From contig NZ_JAPEOK010000001.1 in the NCBI RefSeq assembly GCF_026341515.1, forward strand, positions 1,116,001 to 1,180,000: DNA of 64,000 bases, given 5' to 3'. The stretch is from Streptomyces sp. NBC_00878. GTDB lineage: Bacteria > Actinomycetota > Actinomycetes > Streptomycetales > Streptomycetaceae. The notes below the pieces were generated by a model. That model did not search any database and had not been told where the DNA came from. It worked only from the letters and a program-made list of their open reading frames with translations. A program made the translations under genes and the position numbers. Below, piece by piece: positions 45,481 to 53,035 of this stretch; the stretch's first letter is position 1; every line of letters begins with the position of its first letter.

Positions 45481-47273
45481 GCGGGTTCTCCTTCATCGTG
45501 TACGGCGGGTGCGCCGAGTTTGTGGGCGGTCACCCAGAAGCGGATGCTCTCGACGAGCACCACGAGCGCCACGGCCACGGCGAGAGCCGTGAGCGCGACC
45601 GTGAAATCTGTGGCGGTGAGCAGCGCGGCCAGGACGGTGACCAGCAGCGTCCTGCCTTCGTGCCCGCCGATCGCCCGCACCAGCCAGTGCGGCGGCGCGC
45701 CGGCGTCGCCGCGGATGCGGTACACCGTGTCGTAGTGATGGTAGGCGACAGCGGCCACCAGCCCGAAAGCCGCAGGAAGTGCCCCGTTCACATCGGCTTT
45801 GGCCGCCAGTACCAGAACGGTCCCGTATTCGGCCGCCCGGTAGAACGGCGGAACCAGCCAGTCCAGGGCACCCTTCAGGGGCCGCTGGAGGGCCACGGGC
45901 GACAGCAGGACGTACCCGCCGGCGCCCAGGACGGGCCACCAACTGCCGTACGGGGAAAGCCAGGAGGCCCCCACGACGAGCGCACCGGCGACCAGGGCGA
46001 CTGCGGCCGGGCCGCCGAGGCGCACACCGGGCGTCAGGCGGGCCAGGAACTCGGCGAGCGGACCGGAGTCGGTGAGGTCCGCCAGTGCCTGCGCGGCCCG
46101 GTCTGTGCGCTGCGCCTTGCGGGTCAGCGACCGGAGCACCCGGCCCGCCGTCGTGTACGTCGCCGCGAAGGCGCAGCCGATGAGCAGCGCGTAGAAGGTG
46201 ATACGAGGAGTCGTGAACGCCGTGAGGACGGCGATCATCGCCCAGCGCTCGCCGATGGGCAGCACGATCATCCGGCGCAGCCAGACCGTCCAGCCGACGC
46301 TGTCGAGCCTGCCGGAAAGTGCCGCGGTGGGGCTGGTGTTGGCGGTGGCGTCGTGATTCGCCTCGTTGAAGGAGAAGTCGACGACGTGCCGGCAGGTCTG
46401 CAGGACCATCGCGCCGAGTGCGAGTGCCCATACGTCGTCACCGCCGCGGGCCGCGCCGAGGGCCAGGCCCGCGTAGTAGGCGTACTCCTTGGCGCGGTCG
46501 AAGGTCGCATCGAGCCAGGCGCCGAGCGTGGAGTACTGCAGGGAGTAGCGGGCGAGTTGGCCGTCCGTGCAGTCGAGGACGAAGGAGAAGAGGAGCAGCA
46601 GCCCGGCGGCGACGAAGCCGGCGCGGGTCCCGGTCGCCGCGCAACCCGCCGCGATCAGCGCGGTGACCAGCGAGGCCGTGGTGACCTGGTTCGGCGTGAA
46701 GCCGCGGCGGGCACACCAGCGGGCGAGGTAGCGGGAGTACGGACTGATGCAGTACGTCGTGAAGAAGCCGTCGCGGGACTTCACGGCCGTGCGCAGCCGG
46801 ATCGCCTCGTCGTCGACCGAGGTGACGGCCTGCCGGGCCTCGTTGCGGGCCTGCGGATCCCTCGGGACCTCGGCGACGAGGTCGCCGAGCTCGGGGCGGT
46901 GCAGATCGGTGTCGAGCACCTCGGCGACGTGGTCGGCGACGATGCCGACCACCACCGAGCCGTTCGAGGCGTCACCCGAGGCCGTGCGCAGGGCCCGGGC
47001 CAGCGCCGGACGGGCCGTGGGCCGGGCGGTGACGGCGCCGGGAATCGCGGCGGCGTCGAAGCGCGGGTCGGTCAGGCCGAGCCGCAGCGCGTGCACGTGC
47101 CCCACGAAGCGGGCGTCGACGACGGCGACCCGCTGGTGTACGGGGACGGCGGCGAGGAGTGTCTCCGCGTCGGCCGCGTCAGCGGCGACCCGCACGTCGA
47201 AGCCGAGCGACCGCAGGTCGCTCTCCAGCGACGACCCGGGCACCGGCTGACCGGTGAGGATGGCGGTCGACAG
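45477..47273 (-). CDS. DUF5941/CDP-alcohol phosphotransferase fusion protein
   Basis: An about 598-residue membrane protein. Residues 1-150 form a soluble nucleotidyltransferase-like domain. Residues 180-360 are a CDP-alcohol phosphotransferase with the full motif, DCTDGQLARY then GAWLDATFD (all four Asp). The remainder is a polytopic DUF5941-type domain. The sequence has no ATG near its start. A CTG at 47273, with GGAG 9 nt upstream, would give LSTAILTGQPVPGSSL, while the first canonical start (GTG 47243) truncates this. It heads the envelope operon. Confidence 0.85.
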   Translation of the reverse strand: MSTAILTGQPVPGSSLESDLRSLGFDVRVAADAADAETLLAAVPVHQRVAVVDARFVGHVHALRLGLTDPRFDAAAIPGAVTARPTARPALARALRTASGDASNGSVVVGIVADHVAEVLDTDLHRPELGDLVAEVPRDPQARNEARQAVTSVDDEAIRLRTAVKSRDGFFTTYCISPYSRYLARWCARRGFTPNQVTTASLVTALIAAGCAATGTRAGFVAAGLLLLFSFVLDCTDGQLARYSLQYSTLGAWLDATFDRAKEYAYYAGLALGAARGGDDVWALALGAMVLQTCRHVVDFSFNEANHDATANTSPTAALSGRLDSVGWTVWLRRMIVLPIGERWAMIAVLTAFTTPRITFYALLIGCAFAATYTTAGRVLRSLTRKAQRTDRAAQALADLTDSGPLAEFLARLTPGVRLGGPAAVALVAGALVVGASWLSPYGSWWPVLGAGGYVLLSPVALQRPLKGALDWLVPPFYRAAEYGTVLVLAAKADVNGALPAAFGLVAAVAYHHYDTVYRIRGDAGAPPHWLVRAIGGHEGRTLLVTVLAALLTATDFTVALTALAVAVALVVLVESIRFWVTAHKLGAPAVHDEGEPA

Positions 47274-47398
47274 ACGAACTCACTCCTCTGTGATCCGGCG
47301 TACGCCGACGCCGGGCATGTGCGTGGTGGGGGGACGCCCCAGGCCATGGGCGGCCGGGCGGCATGTCGGCAGAGGCTATCGGATGATGGGAAGGGCCC

Positions 47399-47431
47399 GT
47401 TCACCGCCCGTTCACCACCCGATCAACACGG
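47399..47431 (+). promoter_or_regulatory. Candidate PHO box (PhoP direct repeats) between the envelope operon and galE
   Basis: Three consecutive 11-nt units, GTTCACCGCCC (47399), GTTCACCACCC (47410) and the weaker GATCAACACGG (47421), match the direct-repeat organisation of Streptomyces PhoP-binding sites (consensus core GTTCACC). The site lies in the 334-bp gap 47274-47607, between the divergent DUF5941-led operon and galE, so it could govern either or both under phosphate limitation. No other clear signal was seen in this gap. Confidence 0.65.
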
Positions 47432-47607
47432 TCTGCTGCACCGCGTCTCCGCGATCATCATCGTGGATCCGGACCCCGGCCCACAAACCACGGCTCATTC
47501 CGCGGCAATCCATGACGTAGCTCGTGCGTCGACCTCGTGGCGGCGTGCCGCTCCTCATGACCCGCGCGCCGCTCCGGGGCGAGCCGACCGGCATAGGGTG
47601 AGCGTCC

Positions 47608-48615
47608 ATGACATGGCTGATCACAGGCGGAGCTGGATACATCGGGGCACACGTGGCGCGCGCCATGGCCGAGGCCGGGGAACGCGTGGTCGCCCTGGAC
47701 GACCTCTCGGCAGGCGTCCCCGCACGGCTGCCCGAGGGCATCCCCCTTGTCCAAGGCTCGTCGCTGGACGGCGAGTTGCTGAAGCGGGTCCTCGCCGAGC
47801 ACGCGGTGACGGGTGTGGTGCACCTGGCCGCGCGCAAGCAGGTCGGCGAGTCCGTGGCGCAGCCCACGCGCTACTACCAGGAGAACGTCGGAGGGCTCGC
47901 CACCCTCCTGGAGGCGGTCGCCGGGGCGGGCGTCGAACGCTTCCTCTTCTCCTCCTCCGCCGCCGTCTACGGCAACCCGGATGTGGATCTCATCACGGAG
48001 GACACGCCCGGCGCCCCCATGAGCCCCTACGGCGAGACGAAGCTCGCCGGTGAATGGCTGGTGCGGGCCGCGGGCCGCGCGCACGGCATCGCGACCGTGT
48101 GCCTGCGCTACTTCAACGTGGCGGGCGCGGCAGCGCCCGAGCTGGCGGACACGGGGGTCTTCAACGTGGTCCCGATGGTCTTCGACCGGCTCACCCGCGA
48201 CGAGGCCCCGCGGATCTTCGGCGACGACTATCCGACGCCGGACGGCACCTGCGTACGCGACTACATCCATGTCGCCGACCTCGCCGAGGCACATCTCGCG
48301 GCGGCCCGGCGACTGATCTCGGCGGGCGACTCCGGTGACTCTGGTGACTCGGGCGACTTGGGCGACTTGGGCGATCTGACCGTCAACATCGGCCGCGGCG
48401 AGGGGGTTTCGGTACGTGAACTCGTGACGCTCATCGGCGAGGTCACCGGCGACACCCGTCCCGCGCTCGTCGAGCCGCGTCGGCCGGGCGACGCCCCGCG
48501 CGCGGTCGCCTCGGCCGCGCTGGCCGCCGAGAAGCTGGGCTGGACCGCGCGCCGCGGGGTGCGCGAGATGGTCGAGTCGGCCTGGGAGGGCTGGCGGCTG
48601 CACCACTCCGGATGA
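47608..48615 (+). CDS. galE: UDP-glucose 4-epimerase
   Basis: A 335-residue extended short-chain dehydrogenase that interconverts UDP-glucose and UDP-galactose. The NAD motif is TWLITGGAGYIGAHVARAMA; the catalytic Ser is in FSSSAAVYG and Tyr/Lys in SPYGETK. It is divergent from the envelope locus and could supply UDP-galactose to its glycosyltransferase. Residues 240-257 are an unusual run, (G-D-S)x3 then (G-D-L)x3, encoded by six 9-bp repeats and inserted in the C-terminal substrate domain. Confidence 0.95.
   Translation: MTWLITGGAGYIGAHVARAMAEAGERVVALDDLSAGVPARLPEGIPLVQGSSLDGELLKRVLAEHAVTGVVHLAARKQVGESVAQPTRYYQENVGGLATLLEAVAGAGVERFLFSSSAAVYGNPDVDLITEDTPGAPMSPYGETKLAGEWLVRAAGRAHGIATVCLRYFNVAGAAAPELADTGVFNVVPMVFDRLTRDEAPRIFGDDYPTPDGTCVRDYIHVADLAEAHLAAARRLISAGDSGDSGDSGDLGDLGDLTVNIGRGEGVSVRELVTLIGEVTGDTRPALVEPRRPGDAPRAVASAALAAEKLGWTARRGVREMVESAWEGWRLHHSG
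48325..48378 (+). repeat. Six in-frame 9-bp repeats inside galE
   Basis: GGCGACTCC, GGTGACTCT, GGTGACTCG, two copies of GGCGACTTG and GGCGATCTG follow one another without interruption, each encoding Gly-Asp-Ser or Gly-Asp-Leu. Because the unit is a multiple of three, expansion or contraction keeps the frame. Confidence 0.9.
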
Positions 48616-48660
48616 CCTTCCGGACAACGTCCCGGTGACCTCCGGACGATCCGGTCCGCG

Positions 48661-48693
48661 CTCTGACCTGCGAGGCGTTTCCGCAGGTCAGAG
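48661..48693 (+). terminator. Terminator after galE
   Basis: CTCTGACCTGCG (48661-48672) and CGCAGGTCAGAG (48682-48693) form a perfect 12-bp stem with a 9-nt loop, 46 bp past the galE stop and before the CDF gene. Confidence 0.85.
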
Positions 48694-48796
48694 CATATGA
48701 CAACGGTGTTCAGTACCGCGTTGCGTATACCCCCCACCCGTAGTTCACTGGAGATCGCCGACAGGGCGTCGGGGCGATTTCGGAGGGTGGGTTCTC

Positions 48797-49735
48797 ATGG
48801 AGGCCGGTCACAGTCACGGGCATGCGCACCGCGCGGCCGACGGGGGCACGGCGGCGGGCGCGTACCGCGGGAGACTGCGCGTCGCGCTGTCGATCACGCT
48901 CACCGTCATGATGGTCGAGATAGTCGGCGGGATCGTCGCGGATTCGCTCGCGCTCGTCGCGGACGCGGCGCACATGGCGACGGACGCGCTCGGCCTCGCC
49001 ATGGCGCTGCTCGCCATCCACTTCGCGAGTCACCCGCCGAGCGGGAGCCGTACGTTCGGCTACGCGCGCGCCGAGATCCTCGCCGCGCTCGCGAACTGTC
49101 TGCTGCTGCTCGGGGTGGGCGGGTACGTGCTGTACGAGGCGATCCAGCGCTTCGTGGCCCCGGCGGAGACCGAAGGCGGGCTGACGGCTCTGTTCGGCCT
49201 GATCGGCCTGGTCGCGAACGTGGTCTCGCTGTCGCTGCTGATGCGGGGGCAGAAGGACAGCCTGAACGTGCGCGGCGCGTTCCTGGAGGTCGCCGCGGAC
49301 GCGCTGGGCTCGCTGGCGGTGCTGCTCTCCGCGCTCCTCGTCCTGACCACGGGTTGGCAGGCCGCCGACCCGGTCGCCTCGATCGTCATCGCCCTGATGA
49401 TCGTTCCTCGTACGTGGAAGCTGCTGCGGGAGACGTTGAACGTGCTCCTGGAGGCGGCACCCGAGGACGTCGACATGGCGGAGCTGAGGTCCCACATCCG
49501 TGCGCTGCCAGGTGTCGAGGGCGTCCACGATCTGCACGCCTGGACGATCACTTCGGGGCTGCCGGTGCTCTCCGCGCACGTGGTCGTCGGGTCCGAGGCG
49601 CTCGACGCCATCGGTCACGAGAAGATGCTGCACGAGCTGCGGTCCTGCCTCGGCGACCACTTCGATGTGGAGCACTGCACCTTCCAGCTGGAGCCCGGCG
49701 GGCACGCGGCGCACGAGATGCGGTTGTGTCATTGA
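48797..49735 (+). CDS. Cation diffusion facilitator family metal transporter
   Basis: A 312-residue CDF exporter with a His-rich N-terminus (EAGHSHGHAHRA). About six membrane helices include VADSLALVADAAHMATDALG, which carries the HxxxD metal site, and a cytoplasmic C-terminal domain has GVHDLHAWTITSGLPVLSAH. It probably removes Zn, Co or Cd from the cytoplasm by proton antiport. It is alone between terminators, so metal-responsive control would lie in the short upstream stretch. Confidence 0.93.
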   Translation: MEAGHSHGHAHRAADGGTAAGAYRGRLRVALSITLTVMMVEIVGGIVADSLALVADAAHMATDALGLAMALLAIHFASHPPSGSRTFGYARAEILAALANCLLLLGVGGYVLYEAIQRFVAPAETEGGLTALFGLIGLVANVVSLSLLMRGQKDSLNVRGAFLEVAADALGSLAVLLSALLVLTTGWQAADPVASIVIALMIVPRTWKLLRETLNVLLEAAPEDVDMAELRSHIRALPGVEGVHDLHAWTITSGLPVLSAHVVVGSEALDAIGHEKMLHELRSCLGDHFDVEHCTFQLEPGGHAAHEMRLCH

Positions 49736-49956
49736 GCTTCCGGGAGGGGCGGGCGTACGCTCGGTGACGGAGTCGACACGCGCGCGTGAGGGGGGTCGGG
49801 GAACACGGGATACCGACTTCGGGTTACGGCATCCGGCCAGTTCTCCCGGTACCGGAGGCAGCGGTGACGGCCGCCGTCGGGAACGGTTCCGCCCTGGTGG
49901 GAGCGGGCACGATGAGGTGTCCGGCCGCTTTCGGCGTCCGACCGGTACCGGCCGTG

Positions 49957-49990
49957 ATGTCCGGTTCGACCGAGGGACGGAACCGGACAT
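49957..49990. repeat. Perfect 11-bp inverted repeat upstream of idi
   Basis: ATGTCCGGTTC (49957-49967) and GAACCGGACAT (49980-49990) are exact inverted copies separated by 12 bp, in the 333-bp gap 49736-50068 between the CDF and idi genes. It could be a terminator or an operator. The element GGTACCGG occurs twice nearby (about 49849 and 49943). Otherwise the gap appears non-coding. Confidence 0.7.
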
Positions 49991-50068
49991 GCGGGACCTC
50001 GCGTGATGCCGGGAGTCCCGGTTTCGTGCGGCAGACTTGGGGCTCGAAGACCGATGTGAAGGATGGGT

Positions 50069-50662
50069 ATGCCGATCACACCTGCCACCGCGACGCACAG
50101 TTCGTCGAACGGCACCGCCGAAGCCATCTTGCTCGAACTGGTCGACGAGGACGGCACCACGATCGGCACGGCGGAGAAGCTCGCGGCCCATCAGCCGCCG
50201 GGGCAGCTGCACCGGGCGTTCTCCGTCTTCCTCTTCGATGAGCGGGGTCGGCTGCTGCTCCAGCAGCGGGCTCTCGGCAAGTACCACTCCCCCGGCGTCT
50301 GGTCCAACACGTGCTGCGGTCACCCGTATCCCGGCGAGGCGCCCTTCGCGGCGGCCGCGCGGCGGACGTACGAGGAGCTGGGGGTCTCGCCGTCGCTGCT
50401 CGCCGAAGCGGGGACGGTGCGGTACAACCACCCCGATCCCAAGTCGGGGCTGGTGGAGCAGGAGTTCAACCACTTCTTCGTCGGGATGGTGCAGGCCACT
50501 CTGCGGCCCGACCCGGCGGAGGTCGGTTCCACGGCCTTCGTGACCGCGGCCGAGCTGGCGGAGCGGCACGCGAAGGACTCGTTCTCGGCGTGGTTCATGA
50601 CCGTGCTGGATTCGGCCCGGCCGGCGATCAGGGAGTTGACCGGAGACGCCGCGGGTTGGTGA
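50069..50662 (+). CDS. idi: Isopentenyl-diphosphate delta-isomerase (type I)
   Basis: A 197-residue Nudix-fold isomerase interconverting isopentenyl and dimethylallyl diphosphate. Catalytic Cys is in VWSNTCCGHPYPGE and catalytic Glu in GLVEQEFNHFF; the Nudix-like segment is AARRTYEELGV. ATG at 50069, with AAGG 6 nt upstream, is preferred to an ATG two codons earlier and yields PITPATATHSSS. Its proximity to the hopanoid operon suits a role in balancing prenyl precursors. Confidence 0.95.
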   Translation: MPITPATATHSSSNGTAEAILLELVDEDGTTIGTAEKLAAHQPPGQLHRAFSVFLFDERGRLLLQQRALGKYHSPGVWSNTCCGHPYPGEAPFAAAARRTYEELGVSPSLLAEAGTVRYNHPDPKSGLVEQEFNHFFVGMVQATLRPDPAEVGSTAFVTAAELAERHAKDSFSAWFMTVLDSARPAIRELTGDAAGW

Positions 50663-50722
50663 CCGCGGGTTCGTGACTTCGTGACCGGGGTCGGCGACTG
50701 CCTGTTCGTCGTCTGCGGGTCC

Positions 50723-50745
50723 CCGCGCCCCTTTGAGGGGCGCGG
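50723..50745. terminator. Bidirectional terminator between idi and the ATPase gene
   Basis: CCGCGCCCCT-ttg-AGGGGCGCGG is a perfect 10-bp stem with a 3-nt loop between two convergent genes. The surrounding GTCCCCGCGCCCCT is part of a short sequence repeated elsewhere in the window. Confidence 0.85.
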
Positions 50746-50764
50746 CACACCTCAGCGCGGCCCC

Positions 50765-51310
50765 TCAGATCACTCGCGCGGGTGTGAGAGGCAGCGCCGA
50801 CCAGATCACCTTGCCCCCGGTCGTCGTGTGCTCCACGTCGCAGACTCCGCCCGCCTCCCTCGTGACCTCGCGGACCAGGAGGAGGCCGCGGCCGCCGGTC
50901 TGGCCGTGGTCGGCCTCCAGGGCGGTCGGGCGGTAGGGGTGGTTGTCCTCGACGGAGACCCGCACCCACTCGGCGCCGACAGCGATCTCCACGGCGAGCA
51001 TCGGGGAGAGCAGTGCCGCGTGCCGCACCGCGTTGGTGACCAGCTCCGAGACGATCAGCAGGAGCCCCTGGATCAGATCGTCCGAGGCGGGTACGCCCTG
51101 GCGGACCAGCAGGTCACGGACGGCGTGCCGCGCCTGCGGTACGGAGGCGTCGACGGCCGGAGCGGTGAACCGCCAGACTCCCTCGTACGGCAGCGGGCCC
51201 GGCGGTCTCACTTCGGGAGGCATCTCCCCGCCGCCTTCAGGGCGTGGGCCGGACCCCCGCCCCTGGTCGTCCATCGTCCGGTCGCCACCCTTGCGCTCGA
51301 TTGTCACCAC
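50765..51310 (-). CDS. ATP-binding anti-sigma-factor-type (HATPase_c) protein
   Basis: A 181-residue protein with a GHKL ATPase domain of the RsbW/SpoIIAB type. The N-box is IVSELVTNAVRHA and the G2-like segment GGRGLLLVREVTREAG. Streptomyces have dozens of these, acting as serine kinases or anti-sigma factors; the partner is not encoded nearby. An ATG at 51274 is an alternative start with a weak purine-rich site. A GTGTT-ggt-AACAC palindrome is 8 bp upstream of the start. Confidence 0.88.
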   Translation of the reverse strand: MVTIERKGGDRTMDDQGRGSGPRPEGGGEMPPEVRPPGPLPYEGVWRFTAPAVDASVPQARHAVRDLLVRQGVPASDDLIQGLLLIVSELVTNAVRHAALLSPMLAVEIAVGAEWVRVSVEDNHPYRPTALEADHGQTGGRGLLLVREVTREAGGVCDVEHTTTGGKVIWSALPLTPARVI

Positions 51311-51511
51311 ACGTCGAGTGTTGGTAACACGCTGGTCCGTACCGGATGACTGAACAGAAGTCAGCGAGTATCGGCGATTCCTGATCGTCGACGCATGACA
51401 CCGTCAGCCGCACGACTGATCCTGTCCATCTTGTGCCGAATTCGGAACTCTTCGGGTTGTACGGGTTTGATCCGGGACGAGTGTTCGAAGCCTGCGGATA
51501 GCATCCGGTTC

Positions 51512-52303
51512 ATGGAGCCGCAACTGCTGCACAGTGTCGCCGACGGGGTCGCCACCGTCGTCATCCACCATCCGGCCAAGCGCAACGCCATGACGGCGGC
51601 GATGTGGCGGGCGCTGCCGCCGCTGCTCGACACGCTGGCCGCGGACCCCGTCGTACGAGTGCTCGTGCTCACCGGCGAAGGCGGGACGTTCTGTGCCGGG
51701 GCCGACATCTCCTCGCTGCGGAGTTCGTCGGGCGAGGCACAGGGGTTGGCGGTGCGGGCCGAGGAAGCGCTCGCCGCGTTTCCGAAGCCGACGCTCGCCG
51801 CCGTACGCGGCTACTGCGTGGGCGGCGGGTGTCAGCTCGCGGCGGCGTGCGATCTGCGGTTCGCGGACGAGGCGGCCTCGTTCGGGATCACTCCGGCGAA
51901 GCTGGGAATCGTCTACGCGGCCTCCTCCACCCGCCGGTTGGTGTCCCTGGTGGGGCCCGCCACCGCCAAGTACCTGTTGTTCTCGGGTGAGTTGATCGAC
52001 GCGGAGCGTGCGCTGCGCACCGGTCTGGTGGACGAGGTGCTGCCCGGCGGCCAACTCGGCAAGCGAGTCGCGGAGTTCAGCCGGATCCTCGTCTCGCGTT
52101 CGCAGTTGACGCAGGCCGCGGCGAAGGAGTTCGCCGACGGACGTACGGACCGGGACGACTACTGGGCGCGGCAGGCGCGCGACGGCGGCGACACCGCGGA
52201 GGGGGTGGCCGCCTTCCTGGAGCGCCGGCAGCCCGACTTCACCTGGACCACGCCAACTTCCAGGTCCAACTCTCAATCTCCCTCGACGTCTACGTCACGT
52301 TGA
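51512..52303 (+). CDS. Enoyl-CoA hydratase/isomerase family protein
   Basis: A 263-residue crotonase-fold protein. The oxyanion-hole segments are GTFCAGADISSL and VRGYCVGGGCQLAAACDLRF. SFGITPAKLGIVY lacks the classic catalytic Glu at the usual place, so hydratase, isomerase or thioesterase activity is open. The C-terminus ends in a Ser/Thr-rich tail. ATG at 51512 is 10 bp after TAGCAT, suggesting a leaderless or near-leaderless transcript. Its 3' end overlaps the convergent DJ-1 gene by 14 bp. Confidence 0.88.
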   Translation: MEPQLLHSVADGVATVVIHHPAKRNAMTAAMWRALPPLLDTLAADPVVRVLVLTGEGGTFCAGADISSLRSSSGEAQGLAVRAEEALAAFPKPTLAAVRGYCVGGGCQLAAACDLRFADEAASFGITPAKLGIVYAASSTRRLVSLVGPATAKYLLFSGELIDAERALRTGLVDEVLPGGQLGKRVAEFSRILVSRSQLTQAAAKEFADGRTDRDDYWARQARDGGDTAEGVAAFLERRQPDFTWTTPTSRSNSQSPSTSTSR

Positions 52304-52925
52304 AACGGCTGCTCGCGCGGAACCGCTCGACGAGGTGGGCCGGTGCCTTCTGCGGTGAGCCCGCGTCGTAGGGCGGTTGCGGGTCGTACTCCGTCAACAG
52401 TTGTACCGCCTGGGCCTGTTCGTCGCCCGCGATCCTGCCGAGCAGCGTGAGCCCCATGTCGATGCCGGACGAGACGCCGGCCGCCGTGACGTACTTGCCG
52501 TCGGTCACGACCCGCTCTCCGGTCGGCTCGACGCCGAAGTTCGTCAGGTGGTCGAGGGCCAGCCAGTGGGAGGTCGCGCGGCGGCCCTTCAGCAGCCCGG
52601 CCGCCGCGAGCAGCAGCGAACCGGTGCACACGGATGTCGTCCAGGTGCTCGTGGCGTCCGCCGCGCGCAGCCAGTCGAGGAGCGCCTCGTTCTCCATCTG
52701 CGGGGTCTGGCCGGGGCCGCCGGGGACCACGACGATGTCGGGGTTCGGGACCTCGGAGAGGGTCTTGTCGGCGATGAGGGCGAGATTGCCGGTGTCGGTG
52801 CGGACGGGTCCCCGGTGCTCGGCGACGAAGACCGTTTCGGAGTCCGGGAGGCGGCCCAGTGTCTCGTAGGGGCCTACCGCGTCCAGGGCTGTGAAGCGGT
52901 CGAAGAGGACGATGGCGATGTGCAT
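52290..52925 (-). CDS. DJ-1/PfpI family protein (isonitrile-hydratase-like)
   Basis: A 211-residue DJ-1/PfpI-superfamily protein. It has IVLFDRFTALDAVGPYETL, VVVPGGPGQTPQ and the nucleophile-elbow Cys in TSVCTGSLLLAAAGLL, followed by RRATSHWLALD. This subgroup includes isonitrile hydratases and stress proteins. It is near an AraC-type gene whose N-terminal domain is homologous, suggesting duplication. ATG at 52925 follows GAAAGG. Confidence 0.9.
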   Translation of the reverse strand: MHIAIVLFDRFTALDAVGPYETLGRLPDSETVFVAEHRGPVRTDTGNLALIADKTLSEVPNPDIVVVPGGPGQTPQMENEALLDWLRAADATSTWTTSVCTGSLLLAAAGLLKGRRATSHWLALDHLTNFGVEPTGERVVTDGKYVTAAGVSSGIDMGLTLLGRIAGDEQAQAVQLLTEYDPQPPYDAGSPQKAPAHLVERFRASSRFNVT

Positions 52926-52969
52926 GGGTGCCTTTCGGTCGAGGGCGGGCGCCAGTGGGTGATCTGCGG

Positions 52970-53016
52970 GTTGTCGTGGGCTGGTCGCGCAGCTCCCCGC
53001 GCCCCCAAGGGGCGCG
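52970..53016. repeat. Dispersed Streptomyces intergenic repeat acting as terminator
   Basis: The segment contains GGCTGGTCGCGCAGCTCCCC followed by GCGCCCC-caa-GGGGCGC (52999-53015), a perfect 7-bp hairpin. Near copies of the first half occur at about 62226-62256, with related fragments at about 50717-50745 and 58089-58098. The hairpin ends the divergent-neighbour GlxA transcript. Confidence 0.8.
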
Positions 53017-53035
53017 CCTGGGACCGGCATCCACA

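Noticed and set aside
51318..51330. GTGTT-ggt-AACAC palindrome as an assigned operator
   Set aside because: It is a real inverted repeat near the ATPase gene start, but it matches no known regulator site and the adjacent gene encodes no DNA-binding protein, so it is left unassigned.
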